This document shows, piece by piece, positions 7,356-15,785 of a stretch of DNA of 15,785 bases. The notes below the pieces were generated by a model. The model made no database searches, was not told the origin of the DNA, and saw only the letters and a program-made list of their open reading frames with translations. Source of the DNA: DASYQV01 sp036005125. Its GTDB lineage: Bacteria > Acidobacteriota > Vicinamibacteria > Vicinamibacterales > UBA2999. Location: NCBI GenBank assembly GCA_036005125.1, contig DASYQV010000212.1, positions 1 to 15,785 on the forward strand. Direction: 5' to 3'. The translations under genes and the position numbers were made by a program. Every line of letters begins with the position of its first letter. Position 1 is the stretch's first letter.

Positions 7356-10300
7356 GATCTCCGTTTGTCCACGAGTGGTTCGCCTCCAACGCCGCAGCCG
7401 GCGGCGATCTGATCGCCATCGATTCGAGCACGCGGACGCTGACCTACGCCGAGCTCGATCGACGCTCGAACAGTCTGGCGCACGCGCTCACCTCGCTCGT
7501 GCCCCGCGGCACGCTCATCGGCATCCTCACCGACGACATCGTCACGGTTGTGACCGGGATGATCGCCACCCTGAAGGCAGGGTGCGCGTTCGTGCCGATG
7601 GATCCGTCGAGTGGTGATGCCCGCCTCGCCACCTTGATCGATGCGGTCGATCTGACCTGGTGGATTGCCGATTCCTCAACCCTCCACAGGCTCTCGACGA
7701 TTGGAGAGCAGCGGGAACGTGGGTTCCGTGCCCTCGGCGCGTTCGACGCGACGCCTGCCGGCCATCCAGGTGTCGAGGTCACGTCAATCGATCTCGCGGC
7801 CGATTCGCGACCCTGCCTGGTGGCGCGCGATCCGGACGATCTCTGCTACATCTACTTCACGTCGGGTTCCACCGGACAGCCGAAAGGCATCGCTGGACGC
7901 CTGAAGGCGATCGATCACTTCGTGCGCTGGGAGGCACGGACAGTAGGGGCGCGCGAAGGTTTCCGCTTCAGTCAGTTGACGAACCCGGTCTTCGATGCGT
8001 TCCTCCGCGACGTGTTCACGCCGCTCTGCACGGGCGGCGTCGTGTGCGTCCCCGCCGATCGCGAGACGAAGCTGAATCCGCTGCGGTTGCTGGCGTGGCT
8101 CGGCGAAAGCCGCGTGAACGTCATGCACTGCGTGCCGTCGGTTCTGCGCACGCTGCTCCAGATTCCGGTCGAGGAATGCCAGCTCCCGGAACTGGCGCAC
8201 GTGCTGACCTCGGGCGAGCCCCTCCTGCCGATCGACGTGCAGCGGTGGCTGCCCCGTTTCGGCGGCCACGCGCGGCTGACGAACCTGTACGGGCCGTCCG
8301 AGACGACGATGGTGAAGTTCGCGTATCCGGTGAGGGCAGCCGACGCGGAGCGGCGCTTCGTGTCGATCGGCAAGCCGATCGAGGGTACGCGGGCGATTGT
8401 CGTCAACGAGCACGGAAAGGTGTGCCCGCCCGGCGTGACCGGCGAGATCTACATCCGCACGCCGTACCGAAGCCTGGGCTATTACGGCCGGCCGGATCTG
8501 ACCGACGAGGTCTTCATCCCGAATCCATATGGTTCTGATCGGGCCGACCTCGTGTATCGCACGGGCGATCTCGGTCGCATCCTCGAGGACGGCAATTACG
8601 AGTTCCTCGGACGGCGGGATCATCAGGTGAAGATCCGCGGCGTCCGCGTGGAACTGGCGGAGATCGAGAACGCGCTCCGGCGCGATCGCGGCGTACGCGA
8701 CGTGGCCGTGATCGATCGCGACCTCGCCGACGGCAGCAAATCGTTGTGCGCGTTCGTCGTGCTGCAGGACGGCTTGACGACCGAGGCGCTCCGGGCCGCC
8801 GCGAGCGACCTGCTTCCCGAATACATGATGCCGTCGATGTTCGTGCCGCGCGAGACGCTGCCGCGTACGGCCACGGGGAAGACCGATCGCCGCGCGCTCG
8901 AGGCACTCGTGCCGCTCGACCGTCGGCCGCCTGCGGAGATCGTGGGACCCCGCACGCCGATCGAGGAGCTCGTGGCCGACGCATGGGCGCGCGCGTTCGG
9001 CGTCGAGCGCGTGGGCATTCACGACGGGTTCTTCCAGCAGCTCGGTGGGCACTCGCTGCTCGCCACGCAGGTGCTCGCCCGCCTGCAGCCGCTCTTCGAG
9101 ATTCCGCTCAAGCTGCGATGGCTCTTTCAGGCGCCGACGGTGGCCGGCTTCAGCGCGTATCTCGAAAACGCGCTCAGACACGGCGGCGAAGAAAGCGCAC
9201 CCGAGCCGCCGCTGGAGCGGATCGGTCGGGATCGCGCATCGGCCGTGTCGTTCGGTCAGGAACGCCTGTGGGTCGTGGACAAGGTGACGGGTACCCGCGC
9301 CTACCACATGCCGCTCGCGATCAAGTTGACGGGCGAGGTTGCGCCCGCGGCGCTGGCGGCCGCCGTGACAGCGCTGTCGGCGCGTCACGAAGTCCTGCGG
9401 ACGACGTTCGGTATCGTGGACGGCCGACCGGTTCAGCAGGTCGAACCGCCTGCGCGGGTAGACGTGCCTGCCGTGGACCTGAGCACGCTCACCGGCGCTC
9501 GGCAGAAGCGAGCCCAGCGGGCGGCACAGGCGGCGCTCGAGGCCGCGCCGTTCGATCTTGGCGCGGGACCGCTGTGGCGCGTGGCGGTGCTGCGTCTCGA
9601 TGCGGCCACGCACGTGTTCACCTGCACCTTGCATCACATCATCGCCGACGGATGGTCGGTCGGCGTGCTGCTGCGCGATCTGGCTGCGCTGTATGAGGCG
9701 GCGCGCATCGGGCAGGACGCGGAGTTGCCGCCTTTGACGGTGCAGTATGCGGACTATGCCGCGTGGCAGCGACGCGTGCTGGACAGCGCGCGGGTCGCGC
9801 GCGAGGTGGAGTACTGGCGGGACGAGCTCGCCGGTGTGACGCCATTGGCGCTGCCAACCGATCGCCCACGTCCTGCGGTACCGAGCGGCCGCGGAGGCGT
9901 GGCGTGGCGGACGTGGAGGCCGGAGCTGAGCGCGCAGGTGCCGGCATGGGCCCGCGCGCAGGGCGCGACGCCGTTCATGGTGCTTCTCGCCGCCTGGCAG
10001 GCGGTGCTCGCGCGCTATGCCGGCCAGTCGGACATTGCCGTCGGCGTCCCCATCGCCCAGCGCCCGCGACCGGAGCTGGAGCCGCTGATTGGATTCTTCC
10101 TGAACACGCTGGTCCTCAGGACCCGGTTCGATCGTGCGATGACGTGGCGAGCGCTCGTGGCCGAGGTGCGCGCGCGCTCGCTCGCGGCGTTCGCGCATCA
10201 GACGGTCCCGTTCGAACAGGTCATCGACGAGCTCCAACCCGAGCGCGATCTCGCGCGGACGCCGCTCTTCCAGGTCCTCTTCGTTCTGCACGACCTGCCG

Positions 10301-13300
10301 GCGTTCAGCGCACAGCTTCCGGAGCTGCGCTTGGACTTCATCGAGTCCGAGGGAACCGGCGCGAAGTTCGATCTCGAGCTGGGCATCAGGACCGGCGCCG
10401 ATGGTCTGACCTGCCGGCTCGAGTACGCCACCGATCTGTTCGATCGGGCGACGGCGGATCGATTGCTCGCGCATCTGGAACAGTTCGTGGCAGCGGCGAT
10501 GGCCGATGCGGACCGTCCCGTTGCGGAGCTTCCACTTCTGACCGCGAGCGAGCGTGACCAGATCGTGACGTGGAACGACACGGCGAAGGCCTGGCCTGAT
10601 GTCGAGTCGACTTCGCTCGTTGCATGGCTAGAGGCGCAGGCAGCGCGAACGCCGAACGCGATTGCGGTGTGGGCCGAGCCCGAGCCCGGAGCACCAGGTC
10701 CCGAGCCGCAGGCGCTGACATATGCCGGGCTCCACGGTCGCGCCAACCAGATCGCGCGGCGCCTGCAGCGGCTGGGCGTGGGGCCGGAGTCACGCGTGGG
10801 CGTGTGCCTGCCACGCTCGCCGGAGATGGTGGCGGCAATCGTCGGCGTCCTGAAAGCGGGCGGTGCGTACGTGCCGCTCGACCCGAGCTACCCGGCAGCG
10901 CGGTTGGCGTTCCAGGTAGCCGATGCGCAGGTGGCGGTGGTGTTGACCTCGACGGCATGTGCGGAAGCGGTGCCTGCCGGGTCGTATGTGGTTGAGGTGC
11001 TGGATACGCCGGACGCCGCGTGGCGTGAGGAGGTGACGACCCCGTCGGACGTGAAGATCTCGCCGGACCAGCTCGCGTATGTGATCTACACGTCGGGGTC
11101 CACGGGCCAGCCCAAGGGCGCGATGAACACGCATCGCGGGATCGCGAACCGGCTCGCGTGGATGCAGGCGACCTATAGGCTCACCGCGGCCGACCGCGTG
11201 CTGCAGAAGACGTCGAGCAGCTTCGACGTGTCGGTGTGGGAGCTGTTCTGGCCGCTCGGGACCGGGGCGACGCTCGTCGTTGCCAGGCCTGGTGGTCAAA
11301 ACGATCCGGAATATCTGGCCGACGTGATCCGGCGCGCGGGCGTTACCGTGCTGCATTTCGTGCCCGCGATGCTCGAAGCGTTCGTGACCGCGGACGGTTT
11401 GAGCGCCTGCGAACGCGTGCGGCTGATCGTGTGCAGCGGGGAAGCGCTGCCGGGACCGCTCGCGGCGCGCTGTCTCGCGGCGTGGCGCGGACAGCTGGAA
11501 AACCTGTACGGCCCGACGGAAGCCGCAGTCGACGTGACATGGCAGCCGTGCACGCCCGAGGAGACGCAGGCGGCGGTGGTGCCGATTGGGCGGCCGATCG
11601 CCAACACGCAGGTCTACGTGCGAGACGCGGCGGGACAGCCGGCGCCGATTGGCGTGGTTGGCGAGTTGTATCTCGGCGGCGTGCAGGTCGGGCGCGGCTA
11701 CTGGGGCCGGCCGGACCTGACCGCCGAACGCTTTGTACCCGACCCGTTCGGCGCACCGGGCGCGCGGTTGTATCGGACCGGCGACCTCGCGCGCTATCGA
11801 TTGGAAGGCGTCATCGAGTACGTCGGGCGCGCCGACCATCAGGTGAAGCTGCACGGGAACCGGATCGAGCTGGGCGAGATCGAGGCGGCGCTGCGACGGC
11901 AGCCGCAGATTCGCGACGCGGCGGTGCTGCTCCGTGCGGATGAGCGGGAGATTCCGCGGCTCGTGGCGTATGTCGTCCCCGCCCCATCCACGGACGCCGC
12001 CGCATCTAAAGATGCGGCCTACGAAAACGCGGCCTACGACCCTGGGTTCGCCATCGACGCGTTGCAGCAGCAATTGCGCGCGCAGTTGCCCGATTACATG
12101 GTGCCCGCGGTCTTCGTCGTCCTGGAGACGTTACCGCTCAGCCCCAACGGCAAGGTCGATCGGCGTGCGCTCCCGGCGCCTTCCGGCGAGCGGCCGACGC
12201 TGACCCACACGTACCTCGCCCCGCGTTCGGACGTGGAAACCACGCTGGCGCGGATCTGGACCGAGGTGCTGCGGCTCGACCGCGTCGGGATCCACGACAA
12301 CTTCTTCGCGCTCGGGGGTGATTCAATCCTTGCGCTGCAGGTGCTGGCCCGCGCTCAGGAGAGCGGCATACAGCTCACGCCGCGCCAGTTGTTCCAGCAC
12401 CAGACGATTGCCGATCTCGCGCTCGTCGCCAACGCGTCCGAGCAGCCGTCGCGCGACTGGGCGGCCCTCGAGCCCGAGGATCTCACGAGCGGTGACGTGC
12501 CGCTCACCCCGATCCAGCAGTGGTTCTTCGAGGTGCAGGCGGCGACGCCCCATCATCTGAATCAGTCGGTCCTGCTTGCCGGCGGGCCGGTGCTGCCGCC
12601 CGCCGGGTGGGAAGCCATTGTCGACGCCGTCCTCACGCATCATGACGCGCTGCGACTCCGGTTCGCGCCGCAGGACGGTTCGTGGCGTCAATACTACCTG
12701 GCCCGCGAATCACAGCGCGTCTTCATGGAAGTGGACCTCAGCGCGGCCGGTCCTCGGTGGCGGTCCGCGCTCGAATCGGCGACCGCGCGTCTGCAACGCA
12801 GCCTGAACCTGACCAACGGTCCACTGATCCGCATCGTGTTCTTCCGCGGCGCCACGCGCACTGCCGATCGCATCTTCATCGTCGTCCACCATGCGGTCAT
12901 CGACGGCGTATCGTGGCGGATTCTTCTCGAGGATCTCTATCGCGCCAGCGCGCAGTGGAAGGGCGGGCTTCCGATCAATCTGCCCGAGAAGACCTCGTCG
13001 TTCCGCCGCTGGGCAGATCAGCTTCATACGTCGAGGTCCACGCTCGACGAGGAGACGAAGGCCTATTGGCAGGCCGTCGACACACACCGGAAGAGCGCGA
13101 GCCTGCCGCGCGACACGGTCGGCGTCAACTCGATCGGATCGCAGCGGCACGTCACCATCGCGCTCACGGAAGAGGAGACGCAGGCGTTCCTCCAGCAGCC
13201 GCCACGCGCCTACCGGATGCAGGCGCACGAGGTACTCGTCGCGGCCGTGGCCACGACGCTCGCCGGCTGGATGGGCAGGTCCGAAGCAGTCCTCGCGCTC

Positions 13301-15785
13301 GAAGGACATGGCCGCGAGTCGGAGAGCGACGACCTGAATCTCAGTCGCACCGTCGGCTGCTTCACAACGATGTTCCCGGTGTGCGTGAGCGTGCCGCCAG
13401 GAGGCGGACCGGGCGCCATCCTGCGCGCGGTCAAGGATCAGTTGCGCGGCGTGCCTCGGCGCGGGCTCGACTACGGGCTGTGGCGCTACGGCGTGGCCGA
13501 GAGTCCCGCCGCAACACCCGAGGTGATGGTGAACTATCTCGGGCAGTTCGATCAGGTGCTCGACGAAGCGGGCTCCGTGCTCGCGACCGAGAGCATGGGC
13601 CGGGCCCGGCACCCGGCGGCGCCTCGCGCGTTCGTGCTGGAGATCAAAGCCGGCGTGACCGGGAACCGTTTGAGCATCACGATCGGCTATAGCGCAAACC
13701 TCCACTGGCCCGAGACGGTCGACACGTTTGCCTACGCACTGGGAACGCGGCTGCGCGCGCTCGTCGCTCATTGCCGTCAGGTGCCGTGGACGCGGACGAC
13801 CCCGTCGGACGTGACGCTGACGAAGGTCACACAGGCGGAGCTCGACGCGCTCGCAGACCTCGGCGGCGAGATCGAGAGCGTGTACCCGCTCTCCCCGATG
13901 CAGGAAGGCCTGCTGTTCCACGCGCTCTTCGACCCCCAGTCCTCGGTGTATTTCCAACAGTTCCGCGTCAGGCTCGAGGGAGAGCTGGAGATCGATGCCT
14001 TCCGTCAGGCATGGGCCGACGTGGTGGCGCGGCACTCGATCCTTCGAACGGGCTTTGTCTGGGAAGGGCGCGAGCGTCCGGTGCAGGTGGCGTATGCGCG
14101 CGTCCCGCTCGCGTTCGACCTGCAGGACTTCCGCGAGCTGAGTCCTGACGCGCAGGCAGCGCATCTGGCCGAGTATGTGGAAGCCGACCGCTCGCGCGGC
14201 TTCCGGCTCGATCGCGTGCCGCTGATGCGCCTCGCGCTGGTGCGGCTCGGCGATCGGGCATGGGAAGTCATCTGGAGCTATCACCACATCCTGATCGATG
14301 GCTGGTGCGTGCCGCTGGTGTTCAAGGAAGCGGTGACGCTCTATGAGGCACATCGGATGCGCGTGCCGGCCGTGCTGCCGCCGCTCGGGCGGTTCAGTGA
14401 CTACATCGGCTGGCTGCAGGCGCAGGATGCGGCGAAGGCCGAGGCCTACTGGCGTCGCACGCTCGAGGGCTTCCGCTCGCCGACGCCCTTCCTTCCCTCG
14501 CGCGAGACGTCACGGACCGTCGCGGACCAGGAGAGCTACGCCCGCCGCGAACGCCACCTGTCTGCCCGGACGGTGGACGCCGTGCAGGCGCTCGCGCGCC
14601 AGCATCATGTGACCGTCAACACGATCGTGCAGGGCGCCTGGGCGATCCTGCTCGCGCGCTACAGCCGTACGCGGCACGTCGTGTTCGGCGCGACGTCCTC
14701 AGGACGGCCGACGTCGCTTCCAGGCATCGAGTCGATGATCGGTCTCTTCATCAACACGCTGCCGGTTCGCGTCGATGTCGATCTCAACGCGCGTGTGGTG
14801 CCGTGGCTGCGCGCCATTCAGGAGGGGCAGGCCGAAGCACGCCAATACGAATACACGCCGCTCGTCGACATTCAGGGATGGAGCGAGGTGCCGGGCGGGC
14901 TGTCGCTTTTCGAGAGCCTGCTCGCCTTCGAGAACTATCCGGTGAACGACGAGCTGGTGCGTGGACGTGCCAGCTTCAAGATTGCGAGCTCTCGCGTATT
15001 CGAGAAGACGAACTATCCCGTCACGGTGCAGGTGTCGCCGGCCGCAGGTCTTTCGATCCGTATCCTCTTCGACGGACGGCGAGTCGACGCGACAACGATC
15101 GAGCGCATGCTCGGGCATTTCGAAATGGTCCTGTCCGGGCTCGCGAGCATGGGCAACACGCGGCTCGCGGACCTGCCGTTCCTGTCCGAAGCGGAACGGG
15201 CGCAGGTGCTGACGGCGTGGAACGCATCCGCGGACGAAGCCGCCGCACTCGCGGCCGCGACGCCGGCCTCGCTGCTGGACCAGTTGGAGCGGCAGGCAGC
15301 CGCGACGCCCGACGCGGTGGCGGTCGTGTGCGAGGGCCGTGCCCTCACGTGTGCGACGCTGCACCGGCGGGCCAATCAGCTCGCGCACGTGCTGCGCGCG
15401 GAAGGCGTCGGCCCCGAGGTGCCCGTCGCGGTCTGCGTCAACCGCAGCATCGAGCTGATCGTCGCGCTGCTCGGCGTGTGGAAGGCGGGCGGCGCCTACG
15501 TGCCGCTCGACCCGCAGACGCCCGCCGCCCGGCTGGCCTATATGGTGCGCGACATCGGCGCGCCGGTCGTCGTGACGACCACCGCGTTGGCCGAGCAGGT
15601 ACCGACGGTCGAACTCACACGTATCTGCCTCGACAGTGATGCAGCGCGTCTGGACGCCGCGCCGACGACCGCCCCCGCGTGCCGCGTGACGAGCGCGACG
15701 CTCGCGTACGTCATCTACACCTCGGGCTCAACGGGCCACCCCAAAGGCGTCGGCATCACGCACGGCAACGTCGCGAGCCTGTTCG
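7352..15785 (+). CDS. Nonribosomal peptide synthetase 2, domains A-T-C-A-T-E-C-A (3' end beyond window)
   Basis: 2811 codons are open from the ATG at 7352 to the window end; all motifs stay in one frame. A1 (about 1-525): YFTSGSTGQPKG at 168, then the atypical GIAGRLKAIDHFVRWE, FDAFLRD at 214, LYGPSETT at Y313, K510; pocket DARHLSLMVK. T1: GGHS, Ser568. C1: HHIIADGWS (H761, H762, D766), canonical, expected LCL type. A2 (about 1090-1615): YTSGSTGQPKG at 1246, FDVSVWE at 1291, LYGPTEAA, NGKVDRR K1601; pocket DVWHVSLVDK, a standard serine code. A repeat-derived insertion lies at 1550-1562. T2: GGDS, Ser1658, the carrier type that precedes epimerases. E: HHAVIDGVSWR (H1846, H1847, D1851), GHGRES, RTVGCFTTM (usual Trp replaced by C2003), VNYLGQFD. 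C2: YPLSPMQEGLLFH and HHILIDGWC (H2311, H2312, D2316), DCL-like, matching the epimerase. A3 is cut just after YTSGSTGHPKG (2789), so its substrate is unreadable. It starts directly with an A domain and would use the C domain at the end of NRPS 1. D-Ser incorporation is the firmest prediction. Confidence 0.97.
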   Translation, partial: MRSPFVHEWFASNAAAGGDLIAIDSSTRTLTYAELDRRSNSLAHALTSLVPRGTLIGILTDDIVTVVTGMIATLKAGCAFVPMDPSSGDARLATLIDAVDLTWWIADSSTLHRLSTIGEQRERGFRALGAFDATPAGHPGVEVTSIDLAADSRPCLVARDPDDLCYIYFTSGSTGQPKGIAGRLKAIDHFVRWEARTVGAREGFRFSQLTNPVFDAFLRDVFTPLCTGGVVCVPADRETKLNPLRLLAWLGESRVNVMHCVPSVLRTLLQIPVEECQLPELAHVLTSGEPLLPIDVQRWLPRFGGHARLTNLYGPSETTMVKFAYPVRAADAERRFVSIGKPIEGTRAIVVNEHGKVCPPGVTGEIYIRTPYRSLGYYGRPDLTDEVFIPNPYGSDRADLVYRTGDLGRILEDGNYEFLGRRDHQVKIRGVRVELAEIENALRRDRGVRDVAVIDRDLADGSKSLCAFVVLQDGLTTEALRAAASDLLPEYMMPSMFVPRETLPRTATGKTDRRALEALVPLDRRPPAEIVGPRTPIEELVADAWARAFGVERVGIHDGFFQQLGGHSLLATQVLARLQPLFEIPLKLRWLFQAPTVAGFSAYLENALRHGGEESAPEPPLERIGRDRASAVSFGQERLWVVDKVTGTRAYHMPLAIKLTGEVAPAALAAAVTALSARHEVLRTTFGIVDGRPVQQVEPPARVDVPAVDLSTLTGARQKRAQRAAQAALEAAPFDLGAGPLWRVAVLRLDAATHVFTCTLHHIIADGWSVGVLLRDLAALYEAARIGQDAELPPLTVQYADYAAWQRRVLDSARVAREVEYWRDELAGVTPLALPTDRPRPAVPSGRGGVAWRTWRPELSAQVPAWARAQGATPFMVLLAAWQAVLARYAGQSDIAVGVPIAQRPRPELEPLIGFFLNTLVLRTRFDRAMTWRALVAEVRARSLAAFAHQTVPFEQVIDELQPERDLARTPLFQVLFVLHDLPAFSAQLPELRLDFIESEGTGAKFDLELGIRTGADGLTCRLEYATDLFDRATADRLLAHLEQFVAAAMADADRPVAELPLLTASERDQIVTWNDTAKAWPDVESTSLVAWLEAQAARTPNAIAVWAEPEPGAPGPEPQALTYAGLHGRANQIARRLQRLGVGPESRVGVCLPRSPEMVAAIVGVLKAGGAYVPLDPSYPAARLAFQVADAQVAVVLTSTACAEAVPAGSYVVEVLDTPDAAWREEVTTPSDVKISPDQLAYVIYTSGSTGQPKGAMNTHRGIANRLAWMQATYRLTAADRVLQKTSSSFDVSVWELFWPLGTGATLVVARPGGQNDPEYLADVIRRAGVTVLHFVPAMLEAFVTADGLSACERVRLIVCSGEALPGPLAARCLAAWRGQLENLYGPTEAAVDVTWQPCTPEETQAAVVPIGRPIANTQVYVRDAAGQPAPIGVVGELYLGGVQVGRGYWGRPDLTAERFVPDPFGAPGARLYRTGDLARYRLEGVIEYVGRADHQVKLHGNRIELGEIEAALRRQPQIRDAAVLLRADEREIPRLVAYVVPAPSTDAAASKDAAYENAAYDPGFAIDALQQQLRAQLPDYMVPAVFVVLETLPLSPNGKVDRRALPAPSGERPTLTHTYLAPRSDVETTLARIWTEVLRLDRVGIHDNFFALGGDSILALQVLARAQESGIQLTPRQLFQHQTIADLALVANASEQPSRDWAALEPEDLTSGDVPLTPIQQWFFEVQAATPHHLNQSVLLAGGPVLPPAGWEAIVDAVLTHHDALRLRFAPQDGSWRQYYLARESQRVFMEVDLSAAGPRWRSALESATARLQRSLNLTNGPLIRIVFFRGATRTADRIFIVVHHAVIDGVSWRILLEDLYRASAQWKGGLPINLPEKTSSFRRWADQLHTSRSTLDEETKAYWQAVDTHRKSASLPRDTVGVNSIGSQRHVTIALTEEETQAFLQQPPRAYRMQAHEVLVAAVATTLAGWMGRSEAVLALEGHGRESESDDLNLSRTVGCFTTMFPVCVSVPPGGGPGAILRAVKDQLRGVPRRGLDYGLWRYGVAESPAATPEVMVNYLGQFDQVLDEAGSVLATESMGRARHPAAPRAFVLEIKAGVTGNRLSITIGYSANLHWPETVDTFAYALGTRLRALVAHCRQVPWTRTTPSDVTLTKVTQAELDALADLGGEIESVYPLSPMQEGLLFHALFDPQSSVYFQQFRVRLEGELEIDAFRQAWADVVARHSILRTGFVWEGRERPVQVAYARVPLAFDLQDFRELSPDAQAAHLAEYVEADRSRGFRLDRVPLMRLALVRLGDRAWEVIWSYHHILIDGWCVPLVFKEAVTLYEAHRMRVPAVLPPLGRFSDYIGWLQAQDAAKAEAYWRRTLEGFRSPTPFLPSRETSRTVADQESYARRERHLSARTVDAVQALARQHHVTVNTIVQGAWAILLARYSRTRHVVFGATSSGRPTSLPGIESMIGLFINTLPVRVDVDLNARVVPWLRAIQEGQAEARQYEYTPLVDIQGWSEVPGGLSLFESLLAFENYPVNDELVRGRASFKIASSRVFEKTNYPVTVQVSPAAGLSIRILFDGRRVDATTIERMLGHFEMVLSGLASMGNTRLADLPFLSEAERAQVLTAWNASADEAAALAAATPASLLDQLERQAAATPDAVAVVCEGRALTCATLHRRANQLAHVLRAEGVGPEVPVAVCVNRSIELIVALLGVWKAGGAYVPLDPQTPAARLAYMVRDIGAPVVVTTTALAEQVPTVELTRICLDSDAARLDAAPTTAPACRVTSATLAYVIYTSGSTGHPKGVGITHGNVASLF
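10673..10711 (+). repeat. Low-complexity Glu/Pro insertion at the start of the serine A domain
   Basis: GAGCCC-type units encode EPEPGAPGPEPQ (from residue 1109) between AIAVWA and LTYAGL. Related A domains, including the others here, have only a short turn at this point (for example AVLRDGQILSY). It looks like an expanded surface loop of roughly eight extra residues; whether it comes from an extragenic repeat is uncertain. Confidence 0.4.
11999..12034 (+). repeat. 25-nt hairpin repeat, copy 2, inserted in frame within the serine A domain
   Basis: Bases 11999-12023 are identical to 601-625 (arms GCCGCATCT and AGATGCGGC). A partial second unit, GCGGCCTACGA, follows at 12029-12039. In frame it encodes AASKDAAY then ENAAYD (residues 1550-1563), an Ala-rich stretch between the VAYVV strand and the LRAQLPDYMVP segment of the A-domain C-terminal subdomain. 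The related domain in NRPS 1 has only VAYIVADAPVPGDAEMRQHL here, so this is extra sequence. Reading frame is preserved and both sides of the domain are intact, so the enzyme probably tolerates it. Confidence 0.85.

Noticed and set aside
7784..10474. Very long open frame on the minus strand (896 codons)
   Set aside because: It lies wholly opposite NRPS 2, whose + frame carries ordered A, T and C motifs. The minus-strand translation is rich in Arg/His and has no recognisable motif; it is a GC-skewed shadow frame.
12710..14353. 547-codon minus-strand frame
   Set aside because: It is antisense to the E and DCL-type C domains of NRPS 2 and shows no domain of its own; typical shadow of GC-rich codons.
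15200..15785. Thioesterase or chain-release domain
   Set aside because: The window ends inside an A domain; no GxSxG thioesterase or reductase domain is visible on either NRPS.

Overview
The window is part of a nonribosomal peptide synthetase (NRPS) biosynthetic gene cluster, with every supported gene on the + strand. The DNA is GC-rich. The gaps between genes, and one coding region, carry short hairpin repeats: a TAGGCC/GGCCTA-type palindrome, a GCAGAG repeat and inverted arrays of 7-nt units. From memory such repeats are common in environmental Acidobacteriota of the Vicinamibacteria type. That assignment is a weak inference; a myxobacterium or another GC-rich soil bacterium is not excluded, and no taxonomic marker gene is present.

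Layout. (1) 6-386: a small soluble protein of unknown function, possibly starting upstream of the window. (2) 387-646: a repeat-filled spacer bounded by a 12-bp inverted repeat. (3) 647-5269: NRPS 1, domains C-A-T-C. (4) 5270-5393: inverted heptamer array with a perfect GC-rich hairpin at its centre. (5) 5394-6512: luciferase-like flavin monooxygenase of the natural-product type. (6) 6513-6632: a second inverted heptamer array of different sequence but similar design. (7) 6633-7355: aspartate/glutamate racemase family protein. (8) 7352 to the window end: NRPS 2, overlapping the racemase stop by ATGA, domains A-T-C-A-T-E-C-A, cut off inside the last A domain. No spacer exceeds 300 bases. No RNA gene, transposase, CRISPR array, transporter, regulator, phosphopantetheinyl transferase or thioesterase is visible.

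How it may work. NRPS 1 ends in the linker that normally follows a C domain, and NRPS 2 begins directly with an A domain. Together they read as one assembly line C-A-T-C / A-T-C-A-T-E-C-A..., broken exactly at a C-A junction where the two tailoring genes lie. The clearest chemistry is the second A domain of NRPS 2: its pocket residues read DVWHVSLVDK, a classic serine code, and it is followed by a GGDS-type carrier, an epimerase and a DCL-like condensation domain, so D-Ser is expected in the third visible position. The other two readable A domains have non-standard codes (DVFDMGSVTK and DARHLSLMVK). The monooxygenase probably oxidises a carrier-bound intermediate, and the racemase may supply a D-amino acid. 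I cannot match the product to a known compound.

The most unusual features are a 25-nt hairpin repeat found both at the 5' end of NRPS 1 and, in frame, inside an A domain of NRPS 2; the C/A split of the synthetase around two tailoring genes; the heptamer arrays; and the atypical first A domain of NRPS 2.
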